Of a stretch of DNA of 9,584 bases, positions 1-7,108 are shown one piece after another (position 1 is the first letter of the stretch; each line of letters starts with the position of its first letter). Under the pieces are notes generated by a model that saw nothing but the letters and a program-made list of their open reading frames with translations, made no database searches and had not been told where the DNA came from. Source of the stretch: Clostridiales bacterium. Lineage in GTDB: Bacteria > Bacillota > Clostridia > Oscillospirales > Acutalibacteraceae. The position numbers were made by a program, and so were the translations under genes. The DNA lies in contig JAAYWU010000140.1 in assembly GCA_012516295.1 (NCBI GenBank), forward strand, positions 1 through 9,584, given 5' to 3'.

Positions 1-700
1 GGACATAACAATGCCGGAAGTGGACGGAATCGAGTGCACGAAAACGCTTCACAAGCTGGATCCGGACCTGAAGGTGGTTATCGTCAGCTCCATGATGGAC
101 GACGAAATTATCCGCAAGGCAAAGCGCGCCAAAATTTCCGGTTATGTGCAGAAACCCGTGGACGCCGAAGAGCTTACCCTTACAATTAAGCGGATTATGG
201 CGGACGAAGAATTGTTCGCGGAGCTTGAAAAGCTGTACTACACGGTGTTCAAGGAAGCGCTCAGCGATACGTTCAATAAATTTTTCCATGCCGTTCCGGA
301 ATACCGCGATGAGCAAAAATCCAACATTGAGCAGACTTCGCGCGGAATCTCCTCGGTAATGGGCATCATCGGGCGCTACGGCGGCCGCATGATTCTGGAC
401 ATGTCTACGGATACGGCTTCCGGCATTGCGCGGACGCTGTTCAAAATCGACCAGCCGACAAAAGAGCACATTATAAATGTAATCGGCGAACTTTCAAATA
501 TTATCGCCGGGAACGCATGCTCGCTGATGAATAAAAGCAATCCGCTTTTCGGGCTTCGCGTTGCTCCGCCGACCATTGTGTACGGCGAATCAATTAAAAT
601 TTCGAACTCCGAACTGAACACGGGTACTTCCGTAAAGGCGGGCACCTCTTTCGGGGAGATTTATATGAATATAGGGTTTAACAGAGGCGAGTGTGAATGA
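1..700 (+). CDS. Response regulator fused to a CheX-like phosphatase domain (5' partial)
   Basis: The reading frame is open from the window edge (first full codon at base 2), so the start lies upstream. The first visible residues are Asp-Ile-Thr-Met-Pro, matching the phospho-acceptor aspartate and following MP of a CheY-like receiver. Later come the conserved hydroxyl residue (VIVSSM) and the lysine of VQKPV. A helical linker (about bases 180-330) leads to a second domain with the CheC/CheX phosphatase signature: Glu-Leu-Ser-Asn at 488-499, then a PPT segment at 566-574. CheX removes phosphate from CheY-P in chemotaxis, so this protein may dephosphorylate its own receiver or a partner's; that is inference. 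Its stop overlaps the next gene by ATGA, which implies translational coupling. The missing N-terminus should be about 50 residues if the receiver is normal. Confidence 0.88.
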   Translation, partial: DITMPEVDGIECTKTLHKLDPDLKVVIVSSMMDDEIIRKAKRAKISGYVQKPVDAEELTLTIKRIMADEELFAELEKLYYTVFKEALSDTFNKFFHAVPEYRDEQKSNIEQTSRGISSVMGIIGRYGGRMILDMSTDTASGIARTLFKIDQPTKEHIINVIGELSNIIAGNACSLMNKSNPLFGLRVAPPTIVYGESIKISNSELNTGTSVKAGTSFGEIYMNIGFNRGECE

Positions 701-1158
701 GTTATAAATATGAAGAAGCCTTTTCCAATACCTTTCTGAATGTAATGCCTCAGTTCGGTATTGAAAGCGTCACGCTGGAAAGGCAGACGGAATGCGGAAA
801 CAAAATCGAGGCTCCCGGCGTAGTGTGCATCATCGGCGTGACCGGGTATCTGCACGGGAACGTCATTTTTGCCATGACGGACGAATGCGCGAAAATGGTT
901 GCTTCCTCCATGATGGGCGGCATGCCGATATTAGAGTTCGACGAAATGGCGCAGAGCGCCATTTCCGAGCTGGGAAACATGCTTGCCGCGGGCGCATGCA
1001 CCTATTTGGAAATTATGGGGATCAAGGCGGATATTTCAACGCCAACCTTAATGCACGGCGATTTTGTCGTGCAGGCAAGCTGTGAGCAGGTAACGTGTCT
1101 GGAGATGCGCGTTAACGATATGCATTTCTACATATACGTTTCGCTGGAAAGAAAATAA
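697..1158 (+). CDS. cheX: Stand-alone CheX-like chemotaxis phosphatase
   Basis: A 153-residue protein, the usual length for a single CheX domain. The signature is visible: Glu91-Leu-Gly-Asn94 in an AISELGNMLAAGA helix, then Pro116 in a STPTLMHG segment. In the CheC/CheX/FliY family the Glu and Asn insert into the active site of phosphorylated CheY and position the attacking water. CheX normally acts as a cytosolic homodimer. The ATG overlaps the stop of the upstream receiver-CheX fusion (ATGA), so the two are made together and could form heterodimers or share a substrate. It is the last gene of its operon, because a strong terminator follows within 25 bases. No kinase, receptor or adaptor is in the window. 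The family call is firm; the phospho-protein it acts on cannot be told from here, and roles outside flagellar chemotaxis (for example surface motility) are possible. Confidence 0.85.
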   Translation: MSYKYEEAFSNTFLNVMPQFGIESVTLERQTECGNKIEAPGVVCIIGVTGYLHGNVIFAMTDECAKMVASSMMGGMPILEFDEMAQSAISELGNMLAAGACTYLEIMGIKADISTPTLMHGDFVVQASCEQVTCLEMRVNDMHFYIYVSLERK

Positions 1159-1181
1159 CGGAAAAACATCCTGTAACCGTC

Positions 1182-1210
1182 AAACCCCGGCTTGCGCCGG
1201 GGTTTTTTTC
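1182..1210 (+). terminator. Rho-independent terminator of the CheX operon
   Basis: A perfect 10-bp stem, AAACCCCGGC (1182-1191) with GCCGGGGTTT (1196-1205), has a TTGC loop. It is followed by an uninterrupted T run to 1209. It lies 23 bases after the cheX stop and separates the signalling operon from the lipase gene. Confidence 0.93.
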
Positions 1211-1297
1211 GTTGCGATTCCGCATCCGCAAAATCCGCCCAAATATCTCCTTTTTCCCGCAGTTTCGACATTCTATATATTCCAATTTGAAATTCCT

Positions 1298-1327
1298 TTG
1301 AAAAATATTCACAATTTCGGATATTTT
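1298..1327 (+). promoter_or_regulatory. Possible promoter for the lipase gene
   Basis: In the AT-rich leader between the terminator and the lipase gene, TTGAAA (1298-1303, five of six matches to TTGACA) is followed after 18 bases by TATTTT (1322-1327, four of six matches to TATAAT). A start near 1334 would give a leader of about 55 bases. Several other AT-rich hexamers are nearby, such as TATAAA at 1348-1353, so the assignment is weak. The terminators on both sides do show that the lipase needs its own promoter somewhere in 1211-1375. Confidence 0.3.
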
Positions 1328-1375
1328 TTAATGAGTTGTTTTATATTTATAAACGAAATGCTTTTAGACCATTGC

Positions 1376-1390
1376 AAAGGAGTTGTATTG
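1376..1390 (+). promoter_or_regulatory. Ribosome binding site that fixes a TTG start for the lipase
   Basis: AAAGGAG at 1376-1382 lies 5 bases before TTG at 1388. The frame is open back to ATG 1298, but that start has no Shine-Dalgarno sequence and would put about 30 residues before the signal peptide. Starting at TTG 1388 gives a textbook secretion signal at once. TTG 1394 is a second possibility with 11-base spacing. Confidence 0.75.
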
Positions 1391-2650
1391 AAATTGAATG
1401 TCAGGAAACTAGGCGCACTTCTCTTGTCCTTCGCTATTTTTCTGTCGGTAATTGTAATGCCGCAGCCGGCATACGCCGCAGAGAAAAAGGGGAACAAATA
1501 CCCCATTGTGCTTTGCCACGGCAACGCGGGTTGGGGCCGGGATGAGATGCTGGGCTACCGGTACTGGGGAGGACTGGTAGACCTGCAGAAGAAATTGACC
1601 GACGCCGGCTATCCAACGTATACTGCCGCCGTCGGCCCGTTTTCCAGCAACTGGGACCGTGCCTGTGAGCTTTACGCGTACATAAAGGGCGGTACGGTCG
1701 ACTACGGAGAAGCACATTCCAAAAATCACGGCCACGCGCGCTATGGGAAAACGTTCCCGGGCCTTTACCCCGAATGGGGGACGGAAACGGACGGCGGCCT
1801 GAATAAGATTCACCTGATCGCGCACAGCCAGGGCGGCCAAACCAGCCGCATGCTGATCCAGCTTCTGGAAGAGGGAAGCGAAGAGGAAAGAGAAGGCACC
1901 CAGACCAATTTAAACCCGCTGTTTGAGGGCGGAAAGTCGTGGGTTGCCAGCCTTACCACGCTTGCCTCGCCGCACAACGGCACAACGCTTGCCGATGTCG
2001 ACATCTACAAATTAAAGGATTTCGCCCCCTACTTGATTTCGGCTGCGGCAGCGGCCACCGGAAAAGGGCGGGAACCGGTTTATGATTTCAAGCTGGACCA
2101 ATGGGGCCTGAAACGCCAATCCGGGGAAAGTTATACCCACTATGCAAAACGCGTGATGAAGAGTTCCATCTGGAACGGCAAAGTCCGGGACTTCAGCTTC
2201 TGGGATCTCAGCACAACCGGCGCGGCGGAGCAAAACGCCTGGGTTACGGCAAAGGACGACGTTTATTATTTCTCCTATGCCACCTGTGCCACAACGGAAC
2301 AGCGCCTGACCGGGCACCAAATCGGGAAACCGCTCCTCATGAACCCTGCATTATTTGCGCCGGCCGCCGTGATCGGGCTTTACACACGCACCGGAAAGGA
2401 ACAACCGGATATTGACCGCACCTGGTGGTGCAACGACGGCATTGTGAACACGATTTCCGCAAAGGGGCCCTCGGTGAATTCCACGGATGAAATCGTGGAC
2501 TATGACGGTACCCCGCAGATCGGCAAATGGAACTACATGGGCGTAAAGAATCTGGACCATCTGGCCATTGTCGGAATAGGAAAGTACAATGTAACGGACT
2601 TGTACCTTACCATCGCAAAAAATGTCCGCCGCCTGCCCGTAGTTAGTTAA
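1388..2650 (+). CDS. Secreted triacylglycerol lipase, family I.5-like
   Basis: A predicted 420-residue extracellular lipase that hydrolyses ester bonds of acylglycerols. Residues 1-30 form a Sec signal peptide: KLNVRK, a hydrophobic core, then cleavage after Ala-Tyr-Ala. The mature part follows the thermoalkalophilic Bacillus/Geobacillus lipases along its length, including the HGxxGWGRxE oxyanion region (residues 44-53), SSNWDRACE, HGHAR, YDFKLDQWGL and NDGIVNT blocks. The triad is Ser147 (in AHSQGG, with the Ala that replaces the first Gly of GxSxG in this family), Asp350 and His391. The four zinc ligands known in Geobacillus lipases have counterparts at Asp90, His110, His116 and Asp273. The gene stands alone between two terminators, unrelated in function to its neighbours. 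Family assignment is very firm; the natural substrate and heat stability are not shown by sequence. Confidence 0.94.
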   Translation: MKLNVRKLGALLLSFAIFLSVIVMPQPAYAAEKKGNKYPIVLCHGNAGWGRDEMLGYRYWGGLVDLQKKLTDAGYPTYTAAVGPFSSNWDRACELYAYIKGGTVDYGEAHSKNHGHARYGKTFPGLYPEWGTETDGGLNKIHLIAHSQGGQTSRMLIQLLEEGSEEEREGTQTNLNPLFEGGKSWVASLTTLASPHNGTTLADVDIYKLKDFAPYLISAAAAATGKGREPVYDFKLDQWGLKRQSGESYTHYAKRVMKSSIWNGKVRDFSFWDLSTTGAAEQNAWVTAKDDVYYFSYATCATTEQRLTGHQIGKPLLMNPALFAPAAVIGLYTRTGKEQPDIDRTWWCNDGIVNTISAKGPSVNSTDEIVDYDGTPQIGKWNYMGVKNLDHLAIVGIGKYNVTDLYLTIAKNVRRLPVVS

Positions 2651-2660
2651 TTAATTTTCG

Positions 2661-2712
2661 GCATTTTCCCGGACGGAAGTTTTTTCCGCCGGGAAAATGC
2701 TTCTTTTCTTTT
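2661..2712 (+). terminator. Rho-independent terminator of the lipase gene
   Basis: A 12-bp stem GCATTTTCCCGG (2661-2672) pairs with CCGGGAAAATGC (2689-2700). It is extended, past a single bulged A at 2673, by CGGAA/TTCCG (2674-2678 with 2684-2688). The T-rich tract 2701-2712 follows. It starts 11 bases after the lipase stop. Confidence 0.9.
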
Positions 2713-2796
2713 GATGTTGTAATAGAATTCTCTTGTCAATTTTATTTCCATGTGTTACCATTATTTATATCTATTTGCTTTAAGGGATGTGTGTTT

Positions 2797-4011
2797 ATGC
2801 AGCCGGATACATTTTCTCAGCAAAAAATCGAGGTGAATATGCTGGGCGAATTTTCCATAACAATCAATGGGCATCAGCTTACGAATTTAAAAGGCCGCAC
2901 CAAAAGAGTCTGGATGCTCATTGAGTATCTCCTGGCAAACCGGCACAAAGACATTTCCATAGACAAGCTGATTGAAGTCCTCTGGCCGGAGGACGAATGC
3001 AAAGATCCGCTGAACGCCTTAAAAAACCTGGTTTACCGGGCGCGGGAGCTGCTAAAGCGGCTTTCACAGGACAGCCGGGCGGAATATATTCAGTATATCC
3101 GCAATACTTATTCATGGAACAACAGTTATCCCTGTATAATTGATACCGAACAGTTTGTCGAATTGATTAAACAGGGCGCGGACGCCGCACAGGATGTCGA
3201 AACCCGCATTTCAGCGTATAAAGATGCACTTGCGCTGTACCGCGGCGAATTCCTTCCGAAATCAGCATACAGCAACTGGGTCATTTCCTTGAGCGCCTAC
3301 TACGCAAACCTCTACAACGAATCCGTTCAGCGCGTGTGCAGGCTGCTGATCCAAGAGCACCGCTTTGAGGAAGTAATCGGTATTTGTGACGCCGCTCTGA
3401 CACATTCCCCGCTGGAGGAATCCATCCATAAGATGCTGCTTTACGCGTATCTTTCCACCGGCCAGCGGAATCAGGCGCTTGACCACTACAATTACGTAAT
3501 CCAGCTGTTCTACAAGGAACTCGGCGTGGACATCTCCGAATCCATGCGCTCGCTTTACAAGCAGCTCATGAACAGCATCAATAACGTGGAGATGGACCTG
3601 AGCGTTATTAAAAATGACTTGCAGGAAAGCGCGGATATCCGCGGCGCATACTACTGCGATTACGATACGTTCAAATCCATCTACCGCATACAGGCGCGTA
3701 CGGTTACACGCACCGGGAATTCCGTGTACATCGTCCTGTTTACCTTAAACGATCTTGAGGGCGGAATTCCAAATCCAAAGATTGCGAAACTTGCCGCAGA
3801 ACGTTTGAAAAGCTCAATTTTGGAAAGCCTGCGCAAAGGGGACGTTGTTTCAGCTTACAGCAACACACAGTTTATCGTGATGCTTCCCCTAATCAATTAT
3901 GAGAACGCGGAAATGGTAGCGAAGCGGGTTCTTCAACGGTTCCGGTTCCGGTACCGCAGGGAAAATGTGAAAGTAACCACCAGAATCAATGCGCTGGACG
4001 CCCAGCCGTAA
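2797..4011 (+). CDS. BTAD/SARP-like transcriptional regulator with GGDEF-like C-terminal domain
   Basis: Predicted 404-residue cytosolic DNA-binding protein. Residues about 10-105 look like an OmpR-type winged helix (MLGEFSITINGHQ, then LIEVLWPED and a recognition-helix region NALKNLVYRARELL). About 110-265 is the helical, TPR-like bacterial transcriptional activator domain (YRGEFLPK, AYLSTGQRNQALDHYNYV, ELGVDISESM). The last 125 residues resemble a diguanylate cyclase fold: a long helix, GDVVSAY, then Ser355-Asn-Thr-Gln-Phe359 where GGDEF would stand, and FIVMLP followed by an amphipathic helix. The active-site residues are gone, so it should be non-enzymatic, perhaps sensory or for protein contacts (inference). 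ATG 2797 is chosen for AAGGGA at 2782-2787; GTG 2791 is an alternative. It is 29 bases upstream of the lipoprotein gene and is the obvious candidate regulator of what follows. Confidence 0.85.
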   Translation: MQPDTFSQQKIEVNMLGEFSITINGHQLTNLKGRTKRVWMLIEYLLANRHKDISIDKLIEVLWPEDECKDPLNALKNLVYRARELLKRLSQDSRAEYIQYIRNTYSWNNSYPCIIDTEQFVELIKQGADAAQDVETRISAYKDALALYRGEFLPKSAYSNWVISLSAYYANLYNESVQRVCRLLIQEHRFEEVIGICDAALTHSPLEESIHKMLLYAYLSTGQRNQALDHYNYVIQLFYKELGVDISESMRSLYKQLMNSINNVEMDLSVIKNDLQESADIRGAYYCDYDTFKSIYRIQARTVTRTGNSVYIVLFTLNDLEGGIPNPKIAKLAAERLKSSILESLRKGDVVSAYSNTQFIVMLPLINYENAEMVAKRVLQRFRFRYRRENVKVTTRINALDAQP

Positions 4012-4040
4012 ACTAACCAAATCGTGACAGGGGGGACACT

Positions 4041-5132
4041 ATGCGAAAATACAAATATCTCTTCCTTGTGTTTCTTCTTGTCCTGCTTCTTCCTGCCTGT
4101 GCTGTGCGGGACACCGAGCTGACCGGACCGGTTTCATCCCCGGTGTCTGCTTCCGCTTCTTCTTTCGTTTCTTCTGCTGCTTCTTCAGCAGCTTCCGCGG
4201 CTGCGGAATCCCCGGGCAAGGAAGCTTCCGAAGCGGCGTCCAAAACAGCCGCAGGCGGCGAATCTTCTAAAAGCGCGTCCTCGTGGGTATCGCGGGCGCC
4301 AAAGGAATCATCCGCCGCGCCGTCCTCCCGGGTTGCTTCTTCCATGACGATTACATCGTCCCTGCCGCCCATGGCGGCTCCGGCTAAACCGATGCCCCCG
4401 GTAACGGCGAAAATGCCGCAGGCCTCCGGCAGCGCGGTATTTTCCAAAAACGGTGCGGAGATTGACTACAGCAATGCCGCCGAAGGATACATAATGGTAC
4501 GGTACAGCGGCTCGGCGCCAATGAAGGTTCTGGTCTATTTTAACGGCGGCTCTTCCTATTATCAGTACAACATCGCCGGGAACGGCGCTTATGTCACCCT
4601 GCCGCTGCAAAACGGAAGCGGCGCTTACCGGGTCCGCTTTATGGAAAATGTTTCGGGAAACAGCTACGCCGAGCTTTGCTCCACGGTGCTGAACGCGGAC
4701 GTAAGCGGCTCGGGCTATGCCCTGTACCCGAACCAGTTTGTGGATTACACCCGTTCCTCCGCCGCGGTGGCAAAGGCAAAAAGCCTTTGCGCCAACGCTT
4801 CCAGCAACGCGCAGAAGGTGGAGGCGATTTACCGGTTTATCACCGGAAATATCAAATATGACTACGCAAAAGCAAAGAGCGTAAAAGCCGGTTACCTTCC
4901 CAATGTGGACAGTACCCTTTCTTCGAAAAAGGGAATCTGCTTTGACTATGCTTCCCTGATGGCGGCAATGTGCCGCTCGCAGGGGATTCCCACCCGGCTG
5001 GTGATGGGCACAACGGGCGCGGGCTACCACGCATGGAACGAGGTTTACCTCGGCGGGTGGAAACGGTATGATTCCACCTTTGCGGCGGCCGGCCAGTCCG
5101 CCGGATATTATACGGCGGAAAAGTATTATTAA
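4041..5132 (+). CDS. Surface lipoprotein with transglutaminase-like domain
   Basis: A 363-residue predicted lipoprotein. Residues 1-19 are a signal sequence (RKYK, then a Leu/Val/Phe-rich core) ending LPAC, with Cys20 the likely lipidated residue; Pro at -2 is atypical for a lipobox. Residues about 28-115 are a Ser/Ala-rich low-complexity stretch, a flexible tether that may span the cell wall. About 130-220 is a beta-rich segment. The C-terminal domain (about 240-363) is transglutaminase-like, with Cys300 in KKGICFDYASL, His330 in GYHAWNEVY and Asp344 in RYDSTF as the papain-like triad. Such domains occur in cross-linking enzymes, peptidases and amidases; the reaction here is unknown. AGGGGGG at 4029-4035 supports the start. 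It lies between the regulator and pilC, 74 bases before the latter with no terminator, suggesting a surface role linked to the pilus. Confidence 0.85.
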   Translation: MRKYKYLFLVFLLVLLLPACAVRDTELTGPVSSPVSASASSFVSSAASSAASAAAESPGKEASEAASKTAAGGESSKSASSWVSRAPKESSAAPSSRVASSMTITSSLPPMAAPAKPMPPVTAKMPQASGSAVFSKNGAEIDYSNAAEGYIMVRYSGSAPMKVLVYFNGGSSYYQYNIAGNGAYVTLPLQNGSGAYRVRFMENVSGNSYAELCSTVLNADVSGSGYALYPNQFVDYTRSSAAVAKAKSLCANASSNAQKVEAIYRFITGNIKYDYAKAKSVKAGYLPNVDSTLSSKKGICFDYASLMAAMCRSQGIPTRLVMGTTGAGYHAWNEVYLGGWKRYDSTFAAAGQSAGYYTAEKYY

Positions 5133-5206
5133 CGGCGGAGAAATCCGTCCGCTCGTTTAAGAATACAAAGAGAGATCTGCCGAAAAGGCGGTTTGGAGGA
5201 AAAGCC

Positions 5207-6274
5207 ATGAAAGACACAACGGTCAGACAGGAAAAAGTGAAGCCGCTTTCCTCGGGCGAGGTTTCCCTTTTCTGCTCGCAGATTGTCCTTCTGCTGAAAG
5301 CGGGAATCCCGCTGAAAGAGGGCGTGGGGGAAATCAGCGGCAACGTGGAAGACGAAAATGTGCGGGAACTGATTCGCCGGATTCAGGAAAGCATGGAGCA
5401 GAACGGCTCCTTGTACCTTGCGCTGAACAGCACCGGCGCTTTCCCGAAATATATGGTAAACATGGTCAATATCGGCGAGAAAGCGGGCAATCTGGAAAAT
5501 GTGATGGAAGCGCTCGCGCTGTATTACGACCGTGAAAACAATTTGCGCAGCTGCATCCGCAGCGCGCTTCTGTATCCCTTTATTCTGGTGCTGATGATTG
5601 CGGCAGTCATCGCGGTGCTGGTTATTAAGGTGCTTCCGATTTTCCATCAGGTCTTTCTGGACATGGGCTCGGATATCTCGGACACCGCCTCCTCCGTTAT
5701 GCGGGCGGGTTCCACCATCGGGAGCTGGGCGCTGGCAATCATCCTGATTCTTGCCGTGCTCCTGCTGGCGGTGCTCCTTCTTTATAAAACCGAAAGCGGG
5801 TACCGCTTTATTACCGGCTTCCTGCACGATTTTCCGCTGACGCGCAAGCTCTCGGGAAAAATCGCGCTGGCGCGCTTTGCCTCCGTGCTTTCCATGCTGC
5901 TTTCCAGCGGCTACGACACCGAAGAGGCGCTGGCGCTTGCGCCGGGCGTTTTAAACAACCGGATTGTGCTGGATAAGGTTGAGCAATGCCGTTCCCTTGT
6001 CGCTTCCGGCACTTCGTTTACACAGGCGCTCACCAAGGCGGGCGTTTTCCCGGGCATCTATTCCAGCATGGTGAATATCGGCGACAAAACCGGAAACCTG
6101 GACGGCGTGATGAAGCGGCTTGCCGAGCTGTACGGCGACGACGCAAACGAATCCCTGAACCGCGCGGTTTCCATTATTGAGCCGGTCATGGTCGGCGTGC
6201 TTTCCGTGATTATCGGCGCGATCCTGCTTTCCGTCATGCTTCCCTTAATGGGGATCATGTCGTCGATCGGATGA
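5207..6274 (+). CDS. pilC: Type IV pilus inner-membrane platform protein PilC (GspF/T2SSF family)
   Basis: A 355-residue membrane protein with two T2SSF repeats. The first (about 17-118) contains FCSQIVLLLKAGIPL and NIGEKAGNLENVMEALALYY; the second (about 220-320) contains FASVLSMLLSSG and the matching NIGDKTGNLDGVMKRLAELY. Three membrane helices are visible: about 121-148, 170-192 and 326-350, ending in the family's MLPLMGIMSSIG-type tail. PilC sits in the cytoplasmic membrane, contacts the assembly and retraction ATPases, and passes pilin subunits into the fibre. The length is slightly shorter than Gram-negative PilC (about 400), as is usual in Gram-positive bacteria. GGAGG at 5195-5199 precedes the ATG. 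It is the first gene of the compact pilus block and overlaps the next gene by ATGA. A competence or type II secretion version of the same fold is possible, but PilT at the end of the block favours type IV pili. Confidence 0.93.
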   Translation: MKDTTVRQEKVKPLSSGEVSLFCSQIVLLLKAGIPLKEGVGEISGNVEDENVRELIRRIQESMEQNGSLYLALNSTGAFPKYMVNMVNIGEKAGNLENVMEALALYYDRENNLRSCIRSALLYPFILVLMIAAVIAVLVIKVLPIFHQVFLDMGSDISDTASSVMRAGSTIGSWALAIILILAVLLLAVLLLYKTESGYRFITGFLHDFPLTRKLSGKIALARFASVLSMLLSSGYDTEEALALAPGVLNNRIVLDKVEQCRSLVASGTSFTQALTKAGVFPGIYSSMVNIGDKTGNLDGVMKRLAELYGDDANESLNRAVSIIEPVMVGVLSVIIGAILLSVMLPLMGIMSSIG

Positions 6275-6612
6275 ACGGGGCGGGTGTAGAATTGATGAAG
6301 GAAAAGGGATTATACCGCGGGATTGTGCTTTCCGCTTTCGCTTTCTGCGCCGTGCTCTGCCTGTTCTGGTTCGGCTTTGGAAACGCGCAGCGCGCGAACA
6401 GCCGGGAAAAATTACAGGTAACGCAGGCGGCGATTCAAAAGGGGATTGTCAGCTGCTATGCGGTGGAAGGCTTCTACCCGCCGAATATCAAATACCTTGA
6501 GGAACATTACGGAATAACGATTGACCATTCAAAATACATTGTCCATTACGAGATGGCGGGCGAAAACGTGATGCCTTCCGTAGAAGTTTTGGAAAAGGAC
6601 GGCAATTCTTAA
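6271..6612 (+). CDS. Small single-pass membrane protein, pilin-like, in pilus operon
   Basis: A 113-residue protein I cannot assign to a named family. It has a short basic N-terminus (MKEKGLYR within the longer reading), one hydrophobic helix (about 18-37) and then a polar region with QAAIQKGIVSCYAVEGFYPPNIKYLEEHYGI. That region resembles the part of type IV pilins after the N-terminal helix, where an amphipathic helix is followed by a YPP segment. No prepilin peptidase site is seen: the helix has no Glu at position 5 after a Gly. The chosen ATG overlaps the pilC stop (ATGA). An in-frame ATG at 6295, preceded by a G-rich stretch at 6277-6286, would give 105 residues with a more normal basic start and is about equally likely. 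The position after pilC suggests a minor subunit or assembly-platform part (inference). Confidence 0.75.
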   Translation: MNGAGVELMKEKGLYRGIVLSAFAFCAVLCLFWFGFGNAQRANSREKLQVTQAAIQKGIVSCYAVEGFYPPNIKYLEEHYGITIDHSKYIVHYEMAGENVMPSVEVLEKDGNS

Positions 6613-6630
6613 TAACGGGAGGAAAAACCG

Positions 6631-7095
6631 ATGAACAGCAGAAGTTCCCATTCCGTCAATACGGTATTCGTGCTTTTGATTTTTTGCCTGTTTGCCGTTT
6701 GCGCCCTGTTTCTGGTGCTGATCGGCGCAAACAGCTACCGCAGGATTGTGAGCGAAATGGACTCGAACAATGAAACGCGCGCGTCCCTCTCGTATATTTC
6801 CAATAAGGTGCACGCGGCGAACGGCGGCAACGTGCGCATTGAAACCCTGAACGGGCAAAAAACGCTGGTCATCCGGTCGAATGAAAACGGACGGGAATAC
6901 AATACCTATATTTATCTTTACAACGGCTATTTGATGGAGCTTTATACCAAGGCTGACAACGGGTTTACCCCGGGGGACGGGGATAAAATCACACCGCTCA
7001 CAGCCTTTACCATGGAAAAGGACGGCAGCGAGCTGAAGCTTTCGGTGTGCGGAAAAAACCGCCGCCATCTTTCGCTGAACCTGTTCCTTTCCTGA
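6631..7095 (+). CDS. DUF4860-like membrane protein in pilus operon
   Basis: A 154-residue protein with one strong N-terminal membrane helix (about 10-34, NTVFVLLIFCLFAVCALFLV in part) and an extracytoplasmic domain rich in beta strands (TLVIRSNENG, NTYIYLYNGYLMELY, LKLSVCG). The shape, YRRIVSEMDSNNETRASLSYISNKV helix and strand pattern fit the DUF4860 family, which I recall from clostridial pilus-type loci; the assignment is from memory. A function is not known to me. Resemblance to minor pilins of the PilW/ComGF type (long helix, then a strand-rich head with a YISNKV-like segment) suggests a tip or priming subunit, but no Gly-Phe-x-x-x-Glu processing motif is present. GGGAGG at 6617-6622 fixes the ATG, and gaps of 18 and 13 bases to its neighbours place it inside the operon. 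Confidence 0.8.
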   Translation: MNSRSSHSVNTVFVLLIFCLFAVCALFLVLIGANSYRRIVSEMDSNNETRASLSYISNKVHAANGGNVRIETLNGQKTLVIRSNENGREYNTYIYLYNGYLMELYTKADNGFTPGDGDKITPLTAFTMEKDGSELKLSVCGKNRRHLSLNLFLS

Positions 7096-7108
7096 ATCGG
7101 GTGATAAT

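Noticed and set aside
1298..1387. Longer N-terminus of the lipase starting at ATG 1298
   Set aside because: It has no ribosome binding site and would bury the signal peptide about 30 residues in. AAAGGAG followed by TTG at 1388 explains the protein better.
2733..2760. TTGTCA (2733-2738) as a -35 box for the BTAD regulator
   Set aside because: The best hexamer at proper spacing is TTACCA (2755-2760), a poor -10 match, so I do not list a promoter, although one is expected between the terminator and 2797.
4176..4208. Two small inverted repeats (GCTGCT/AGCAGC and TTCCGC/GCGGAA) inside the lipoprotein gene
   Set aside because: They lie in the Ser/Ala-rich tether, where repeated TCT/GCT/GCA/GCG codons create such pairs by chance.
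4308..5030. Minus-strand open frame of 240 codons across the transglutaminase-like lipoprotein
   Set aside because: It is antisense to a gene with a clear signal sequence and catalytic triad; it has no family features or good ribosome binding site.
5129..5827. Minus-strand open frame of 232 codons covering the start of pilC and its leader
   Set aside because: Low-complexity His/Arg/Gln-rich translation antisense to pilC; no domain is recognisable.
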